Assembly: GCF_900090145.1 (NCBI RefSeq)
Contig: NZ_FMHI01000002.1
Coordinates: 124,001 to 188,000 of the forward strand
Source of the DNA: Streptomyces sp. WMMB 322
GTDB lineage: Bacteria; Actinomycetota; Actinomycetes; Streptomycetales; Streptomycetaceae
Direction of reading: 5' to 3'
DNA: 64,000 nucleotides
The translations under genes and the position numbers were made by a program. Numbering within the stretch: position 1 is the stretch's first letter; each line of letters opens with the position of its first letter. The notes beneath the pieces are model-generated. The model was not told where the DNA came from and did no database searches. It saw only the letters and a program-made list of their open reading frames with translations. Below are positions 59,279 through 64,000 of the stretch, piece after piece.

Positions 59279-60097
59279 GTGAGCACTGACAGCAGCCCCG
59301 GGTCTCGGCTCTCCCCTTCTCGCCCGGTCGCCGTCATCGCGCACCGTGGTGCGTCCGAGGCGGCTCCCGAGCACACGCTTGCCGCCTACCGCAAGGCGAT
59401 CGAGGCCGGCGCGGACGCCCTGGAGTGCGATGTGCGGCTCACGGCCGACGGTCATCTCGTGTGCGTCCACGACCGCAGGATCAACCGCACCTCCAACGGG
59501 AAGGGCGCGGTCTCCGCTCTCGAGCTCGCCGATCTGGCCGCCCTCGACTTCGGCTCGTGGAAGAAGGAAGGTCCGGACGAGGACCCGTACGAGTCCCCCG
59601 ACCAGGAGACCAGTGACCGTACCTCGGTACTGACTCTCGAGCGTCTGCTCCAGCTCGTGGCGGAGGCGCCGCAGCCCGTCGGTCTCGCGGTCGAGACCAA
59701 ACATCCCTCGCGTTGGGCCGGACAGGTGGAGGCCCGCCTGCTGGAGCTGCTGGAGAAGTACCGGGACGTCGTCCCCTCCGTGCGCGTCATGAGCTTCTCG
59801 GCGCGCTCACTGCACCGCATAAGGGCCGCCGCACCGCACATCCCGACCGTCTATCTCATGCAGTTGCTGCTGCCGCGGCACCGTGACGGACGGCTGCCGC
59901 CCGGCGTGGGGATCGCCGGGCCGAGCCTGCGCATCCTGCGGGCGCGCCCCGAGTACGTGGAGCGTGCCCACCGGCAGGGCAACGAGGTGCACGTGTGGAC
60001 GGTGAACGAGCCCGAGGACGTCGAGCTGTGCGTGCGCCTCGGGGTGGACGCGGTGATCACGAACCGGCCACAGGAGGTGCTCTCCCAGCTGCGCTGA
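59279..60097 (+). CDS. Glycerophosphodiester phosphodiesterase
   Basis: 272 aa from GTG 59279. GDPD TIM barrel: VIAHRGASEAAPEHTLAAY (metal and catalytic His-Arg, Glu), ALECDVRLTADGHLVCVHD (Glu-Asp, second catalytic His), LAVETKHP and HVWTVNEPEDVELCVRLGVD near the end. Hydrolyses glycerophosphodiesters to glycerol-3-phosphate and an alcohol. No signal peptide, so cytoplasmic. The frame extends upstream but the fold begins a few residues after this start. Confidence 0.92.
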   Translation: MSTDSSPGSRLSPSRPVAVIAHRGASEAAPEHTLAAYRKAIEAGADALECDVRLTADGHLVCVHDRRINRTSNGKGAVSALELADLAALDFGSWKKEGPDEDPYESPDQETSDRTSVLTLERLLQLVAEAPQPVGLAVETKHPSRWAGQVEARLLELLEKYRDVVPSVRVMSFSARSLHRIRAAAPHIPTVYLMQLLLPRHRDGRLPPGVGIAGPSLRILRARPEYVERAHRQGNEVHVWTVNEPEDVELCVRLGVDAVITNRPQEVLSQLR

Positions 60098-60325
60098 GGC
60101 ACCGAATTGTCGTCTTCGTGTTATGTGCGACACACGCCGCGCTCTGCGGCGGGTGCCGGGCGGACTCAATTCGCCCTCGTTCCATGCCTCTTACCTGCGG
60201 CGCACGGGTGCATTCGCCCTGTATTCGATCCGGCGAAATGCGTCAAGCAGCCTTGCGTGGCCGGTTTCCGCCAGACGTTCGGTGGGCATTCATCGAATTG
60301 GCGTGGGGCAAAGGAGGTCTCGGGG

Positions 60326-60862
60326 GTGGCGTTCGTTATGGCACAGAACGTGCCTGCTTCGTCGACGATGACCGTGCCTCACGGTCCCGCCGGAGTGGGG
60401 GCCGCTCGGCGCAGGATGCGCGCCGACCTGCTTGCGAGCGGGGCGGCGGAATCGGTCGTCGACGATGCGGTCCTGGTCCTCTCCGAACTGCTCAGCAACT
60501 CGTGCCGGCACGCGCGGCCGTTGAGTCACGACGATTCCGTACGGGCGAGCTGGAACCACGGCGGCGACGGCGAGTTGACGATTTCCGTCACCGACGGCGG
60601 TGGTCCCACCCGGCCTCTTCCCGCCACTCCTTCGGTCAGTGCCCGGGGCGGCCGCGGGCTCGCCATCATCGGTGCTCTCGCACGTGATTGGGGTGTGCGG
60701 GAGGAGCGGCACGAATTCCCGGGCGGAGTAAGGCAGTCGGAGACCGAGCCGTCGAGCGGTGTCACCGTCTGGGTGGTGCTGTCGGCGGGTTCCGGCGTCG
60801 GCCGGGGCCTGCTGGAGGAGAGCCTGGCGTTCGACATGGCGGCCGCCGACGAGGTGCGCTGA
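60326..60862 (+). CDS. RsbW-like anti-sigma/serine kinase ATPase domain protein
   Basis: 178 aa. GTG at 60326 has AAAGGAGGT 7 nt upstream, one of the best SDs of the window. HATPase_c_2 domain with N box [25 protein letters not shown] and [16 protein letters not shown]. Stand-alone ATPases of this type phosphorylate anti-anti-sigma factors or modulate other regulators; many copies exist in Streptomyces. Confidence 0.9.
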   Translation: MAFVMAQNVPASSTMTVPHGPAGVGAARRRMRADLLASGAAESVVDDAVLVLSELLSNSCRHARPLSHDDSVRASWNHGGDGELTISVTDGGGPTRPLPATPSVSARGGRGLAIIGALARDWGVREERHEFPGGVRQSETEPSSGVTVWVVLSAGSGVGRGLLEESLAFDMAAADEVR

Positions 60863-60890
60863 ACCGCGACGAGGCGCACGGGCGCGCGAC

Positions 60891-60939
60891 GTGCGACGTG
60901 CGACGTGCGACGTGCGACGTGCGACGTGCGACGTGCGAC
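60891..60939. repeat. GTGCGAC heptamer array (7 perfect copies)
   Basis: Seven exact tandem GTGCGAC units, with partial copies on both sides, 29 nt after the stop codon of the ATPase gene. GACGT(G) in each unit gives alternating short dyads. Confidence 0.97.
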
Positions 60940-61305
60940 GTGCGGAACCTGCGCAGCGATCCGGGCCGTCCGGTCGGATGGTCCGGTCGGTCCCGGCCGT
61001 ACGGTCGGTCCACATAACCGTCGATCCCGGCCGTCCGTCGGTCCCGTCGGTCCCGGCGCGGCCGCGTGCCGGACGACGGCGCACAAGGCGCACACGGCAC
61101 CGACACGCGGAACGCCTTACGCACCGGAGCCCACCGGCTAGGCTCGCGGCGACAGTTGGCGCACGTCTCCCGCGCGGGCGGGCACCGGTCGCCCGCCACG
61201 GAGCCGCGGCCCCGGACACCGACCGGGGGCGGCCCCGGCGCGAGCCGCAGCGAGCGGCCGCGCGGAGCGAGAGCGCCGAGAGCACGGACCGAGCAGACGA
61301 ACCGA

Positions 61306-61345
61306 CCCGCAGAACGACCCGCAGAACGACCCGCAGACCGAGCAG
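61306..61345. repeat. 12-bp ACGACCCGCAGA repeat
   Basis: Three tandem units about 80 bp upstream of the DUF5926 gene start. Confidence 0.85.
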
Positions 61346-61424
61346 CAAGGACACCGGCGCCGAACGTCCCCAACGGGCCCGAGGCCGCCCTCCCGACCAC
61401 CGCAGACCTGGAGAACCGCACGCC

Positions 61425-62396
61425 ATGGCCAAGAAGCGCCGCCCCCAGTCCAAGGCGACAGCACCGCAACCAGTCGACGGGGAGGTGCCCGTCGTCGGTG
61501 CGCGCGAGCCCTGCCCCTGCGGTTCAGGGCGCCGCTACAAGGCGTGCCACGGGCGCGCCGCCTCGCACGCCGCCACGGAGCTGGTGCAGCGCCCCTTCGA
61601 AGGGCTGGCCGGAGAGGCCGACTGGGTCGCGCTGCGCGAGCTCGTGCCCGCGGCCACGGCACAGCTCACGCTCAAGGGCGGCCTGCCGGAGGGGGTTCCG
61701 GCGGTGACGCTGGCGACGGTGCTGCCGATGGCGTGGCCCGCGCTCCGCCGGGACAACGGCGAGGTGCTGCTGGGTCTGCAGAACGACACCTCTTCCGGCG
61801 ACATCAGCCGCGACCTGGCGGACACTCTCACCCGGGCCTTCGACGCCGAGCCGGGCTCCCCCGTGGACGCGGGACGTGCCGCCCCGGACGGGCCGCGGCT
61901 TCAGGATCTGCTCGATCCCGAGGCCCCCTTCGCACCGGAGGTGCACAGCGGCTTCGAGTTCTGGCTGGGGGACGGTTCGGACAGCGCGACGGGCGAGGTC
62001 GCCGCTTCCCTGGAGCGTGCCAATTCGGCCGCGATCCCGACGGCCAGGCTGTCGGTGGGGCAGGGCGCGTACTGGTGCGAGACGCCGGAGAAGAATCACC
62101 TGCGCTGGGTGATGACGCACCCGGAGGAGAAGCTGCTCGACGCGCTGGCGCGTCTGCACGCGGCGGGTGCCTCCTCGCTGGGTGAGGACACGCGTCTCGT
62201 CGGCTCCTTCCGCGCGCACGGACTGATGGTGCCTGTGTGGGACCTGCCGCGCAGCATGACCTCGGAGGACTGCGAGAAGCCGGCGGCCGGGTTCAACGAG
62301 CGGCTGGCGGAGGCGCTCTCCTCGGACGCGGCGCTGACCGCGGACGAGCGGCGCGCCCGCAGTGGTCTCATGAACCGGCAGATCACTCTGAGTTGA
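61425..62396 (+). CDS. DUF5926 family SEC-C motif protein
   Basis: 323 aa. Begins [16 protein letters not shown], then the zinc-binding SEC-C motif [16 protein letters not shown] (about 28-43), followed by the DUF5926 body ([21 protein letters not shown] and [20 protein letters not shown]). The SD before ATG is weak (GGAG at about 14 nt), but the conserved N-terminus fixes the start. Conserved single-copy Streptomyces protein, function unknown; SEC-C suggests contact with ribosomes or proteins. Confidence 0.88.
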   Translation: MAKKRRPQSKATAPQPVDGEVPVVGAREPCPCGSGRRYKACHGRAASHAATELVQRPFEGLAGEADWVALRELVPAATAQLTLKGGLPEGVPAVTLATVLPMAWPALRRDNGEVLLGLQNDTSSGDISRDLADTLTRAFDAEPGSPVDAGRAAPDGPRLQDLLDPEAPFAPEVHSGFEFWLGDGSDSATGEVAASLERANSAAIPTARLSVGQGAYWCETPEKNHLRWVMTHPEEKLLDALARLHAAGASSLGEDTRLVGSFRAHGLMVPVWDLPRSMTSEDCEKPAAGFNERLAEALSSDAALTADERRARSGLMNRQITLS

Positions 62397-62439
62397 CGGA
62401 GGCGACCGTTCCGCAATGAGGTCAGGGAGAAAGTGTGAC

Positions 62440-62453
62440 GTGACACGCGTCAC
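62440..62453. promoter_or_regulatory. Short dyad GTGAC-ACGC-GTCAC
   Basis: GTGACACGCGTCAC, a perfect-armed dyad 44 nt after the DUF5926 stop. Could be a protein-binding site for the promoter that follows. Confidence 0.4.
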
Positions 62454-62514
62454 AACTGACTTATGAATGCGCATACCGGCAGGTAAATCGACGTCCGGAT
62501 CTGCGCGATCGAAT

Positions 62515-62588
62515 TTGCTAACGCCGGATCTCTTGTTACCTTTCTAGGAGCCCGGTCGCTGGTGCATCCCCCGTCGCCAGCGACCGGG
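62515..62588 (+). ncRNA. Possible short transcription unit with hairpin
   Basis: TTGCTA (62515-62520), 16-nt spacer, TACCTT (62537-62542) form a promoter-like pair. Eight nt later a hairpin starts: CCCGGTCGCTGG (62551-62562) and its exact complement (62577-62588), followed by TTCTTGC. A transcript would be almost only the hairpin, so this may be a small RNA or merely the terminator of the DUF5926 gene next to an unrelated match. Confidence 0.35.
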
Positions 62589-62638
62589 TTCTTGCATGTG
62601 CGCTTCCGGTGCCGGTGCTTGCGGCCTCCCCAACTCGC

Positions 62639-63247
62639 TCAGCCTGCAACGGGGTTGCTCGCCGAACGCAGCAGCAGCCGGTCCCCGTCGGCGGTTCCCG
62701 CCTCTGCCGTCGCGGCGTACGGACGGCCGCCCGCGCGGCTGAGTTCCCGGGGCGTCTCGCACACTCCGGGCCTCCCTCCGGACGGCACGGCACAGCGGGC
62801 ACTCAGCGCGCTCCCGTCGGGGCGCGTGAGCGTGAGCGCGGCACTCAGCGGTGAGCCGGTGGAGTTGCGGTAGTACGTCCGCGCCCACGTGCGGCCGCCC
62901 TCCGACAGGACGCAGGTCTGCGCCGACAGCCTTTCCGGAGTGGTGAGTTCGGGACCGCACGACGCCGGCGCCCGGCTCATGGACTTCCCGGCCGCGGCCT
63001 CGGCGCGACCTGGTCCGACAGTGCGGACGTGGTGCCCCGTACGGCCCCCGAGCACAGGCCCGTCCGGCGGGGACGCCGCCGGAGCGTGCGCTGCTGCAGC
63101 CGGTCCCGACGCTTCGTCCGGACCGGCGGCGGGCCCGGCGGTTGCCACCGCGATGGGCAGTACGCCGGCGAGCACGACCGTGCAGGCGAGTGCGGTCAGG
63201 GAGAGATGCGACGCGGACGTACGGGGCCGCGGCTGCTGCTGAAGCAT
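62639..63247 (-). CDS. Secreted protein of unknown function
   Basis: 202 aa. Signal peptide (HLSLTALACTVVLAGVLPIAVA, cleavage near ATAGPAA), an Ala/Pro-rich linker, then a compact domain with four Cys (SCGPELTTPERLSAQTC, ARCAVPSGGRPGVC) likely forming two disulfides, and RTYYRNSTGSPLSAALTLTRPDG. No family recognised. ATG at 63247 lacks a usual SD. Confidence 0.75.
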   Translation of the reverse strand: MLQQQPRPRTSASHLSLTALACTVVLAGVLPIAVATAGPAAGPDEASGPAAAAHAPAASPPDGPVLGGRTGHHVRTVGPGRAEAAAGKSMSRAPASCGPELTTPERLSAQTCVLSEGGRTWARTYYRNSTGSPLSAALTLTRPDGSALSARCAVPSGGRPGVCETPRELSRAGGRPYAATAEAGTADGDRLLLRSASNPVAG

Positions 63248-63463
63248 GGAGGAAGGCTCACTGGCGGGGGAGGAGGTGCCGGTGCCGGCCCGGGGTGGGC
63301 GGGGCGCACCGGAGGCGGTGAGGCGAACATATCGGGCGGTAGCGACCCGCTCCCCCGCGTGACCGTCCATTCCCCGTACGGCGTCTGCCAGTTCGTACCC
63401 GTACGAGTGAAGCGGACCAGCCGGCCGCGCTGCGCTCCGGGGAGCGGGCGGCCGGCACCGGCC

Positions 63464-64000
63464 TCAATACGTGAGGCTCGTCCCGGAATCGGGTGCCGTG
63501 GCGCTCGCCTCGACGAGGACGTCGAGCACACTCTCCATGCGGGGCAGAAACGGAACGGCGGTGGTGAGGCCGCCGCGCCGCGCGGCCCGCGAGCCGCGGA
63601 AGGTGCCCCGCCGGGCTGCCTTGCGGACTGCGCCGTCCCGGCCGTCCGGGCCGTCCTTGCCGTCCGCCGCCGCGGGCTCCCGCTCCCACCGCACGCGGCC
63701 CGCGCCCGTGTGGGACGGCGGCAGCGCGATGTAGCCGCCCTCGCCGTGGAACCGGAGCGAACTCGGCACCCAGTCATGGGCGTAGAGCCGCTCGCCCAGC
63801 TCCTCCAGGCCGTACGGCGCGACGAGAAGCGTGAAGCGCGTGGGCGTCGCCACGACCGGTCCGAGCCGCTGCCCGCGCCGGTCGAGTTCGGCGAGCGCCC
63901 GGGCGCCCGCGATCGCCGGCAGGCTCAGCGCGGAGGGCGCGCGGCCGCCGGTGGCCAGAATCAGCGGTGCGGCGGGCCTGTTGGTCCACCACCAGTGGAT
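63464..64000 (-). CDS. Bifunctional DNA primase/polymerase N-terminal-like protein, 5' truncated by window edge
   Basis: The frame is open to the window edge; 178 C-terminal codons are visible. Segments IHWWWTNRPAAPLILATGGR, RLGPVVATPTRFTLLVAPYG and LRFHGEGGYIALPPS match the Streptomyces Prim-Pol-like (AEP fold) proteins annotated bifunctional DNA primase/polymerase. The catalytic Asp motif lies near or beyond the edge, so activity cannot be judged. A low-complexity insertion (ADGKDGPDGRDG) sits near residue 120 of the visible part. Confidence 0.8.
   Translation of the reverse strand: MHWWWTNRPAAPLILATGGRAPSALSLPAIAGARALAELDRRGQRLGPVVATPTRFTLLVAPYGLEELGERLYAHDWVPSSLRFHGEGGYIALPPSHTGAGRVRWEREPAAADGKDGPDGRDGAVRKAARRGTFRGSRAARRGGLTTAVPFLPRMESVLDVLVEASATAPDSGTSLTY

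Larger units (their letters stand above)
60863..61424. other. Repeat-rich intergenic region
   Basis: 562 bp between two + genes. Holds the heptamer array (60891-60939), degenerate GGTCGGTCC/GGCCGTACGGTCGG units (60966-61050) and 12-bp ACGACCCGCAGA repeats (61306-61345). No gene is supported although frames are open. Confidence 0.6.

Overview
The window is chromosomal DNA from a Streptomyces-type actinomycete. The evidence is very high GC with strong third-position GC, frequent GTG/TTG starts, ATGA/GTGA gene overlaps, TTA (bldA-type) codons confined to a few specialised genes, and typical Streptomyces families (an LAETG-anchored surface protein, SpoIIE phosphatase/kinase fusions, a DUF5926 SEC-C protein and a Prim-Pol-like protein). 

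Layout. 1-11.5 kb is a carbohydrate-use locus: two GH13 alpha-glucosidases on + converge on a minus-strand operon (ROK repressor, solute-binding lipoprotein, two CUT1 permeases, two Gfo/Idh/MocA oxidoreductases), with a third oxidoreductase divergent from the repressor. 11.5-25.8 kb is housekeeping/regulatory: a GNAT, a HOT-type iron alcohol dehydrogenase, a RibD-like reductase, a large PAS-GAF-SpoIIE-HATPase protein, a DksA/TraR protein, a sortase substrate, small membrane proteins, a NarL-type two-component pair and a lipoprotein. Many intergenic minisatellites lie here. 

25.9-35.1 kb is a candidate biosynthetic cluster (BGC-A). A minus operon (SgcC4/EncP-like MIO aminomutase/lyase, LuxE-like ligase, LuxC-like reductase, zinc alcohol dehydrogenase) is divergent from a PhyH-type dioxygenase and an O-methyltransferase, with a LuxR-type regulator nearby. 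Read together it turns an aromatic amino acid into a beta-amino or cinnamoyl acid, reduces the carboxylate to aldehyde and alcohol, and decorates it. 

36.4-44.5 kb is a decayed mobile or defence island: a TIR-TM-WD40 protein with a divergent membrane partner, two MerR regulators with recognisable 19-bp-spacer promoters, and relics of an HNH nuclease, IS481- and IS21-type transposases and a tyrosine integrase. 

44.5-56.4 kb is the most unusual part (BGC-B): twelve minus-strand genes that look like an undescribed RiPP pathway. A 97-aa precursor with a Nif11/NHLP-like leader and a tail ending in STPSCG sits beside a B12-type radical SAM protein, a HydE/PylB/BioB-like radical SAM enzyme, an Asp/Asn-hydroxylase-like protein, a 2OG-Fe(II) oxygenase, two O-methyltransferases, a GNAT, an alpha/beta hydrolase, an MFS exporter, and a stand-alone adenylating ligase plus carrier protein. 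The ligase gene has a TTA codon. 

56.8-57.0 kb holds a three-repeat type I-E CRISPR array without cas genes, followed by tRNA-Ser(UGA). 57.5-64 kb returns to core genome: an HtrA-like protease, a GDPD, an RsbW-like ATPase, a DUF5926 protein, a secreted protein and a truncated Prim-Pol-like gene.
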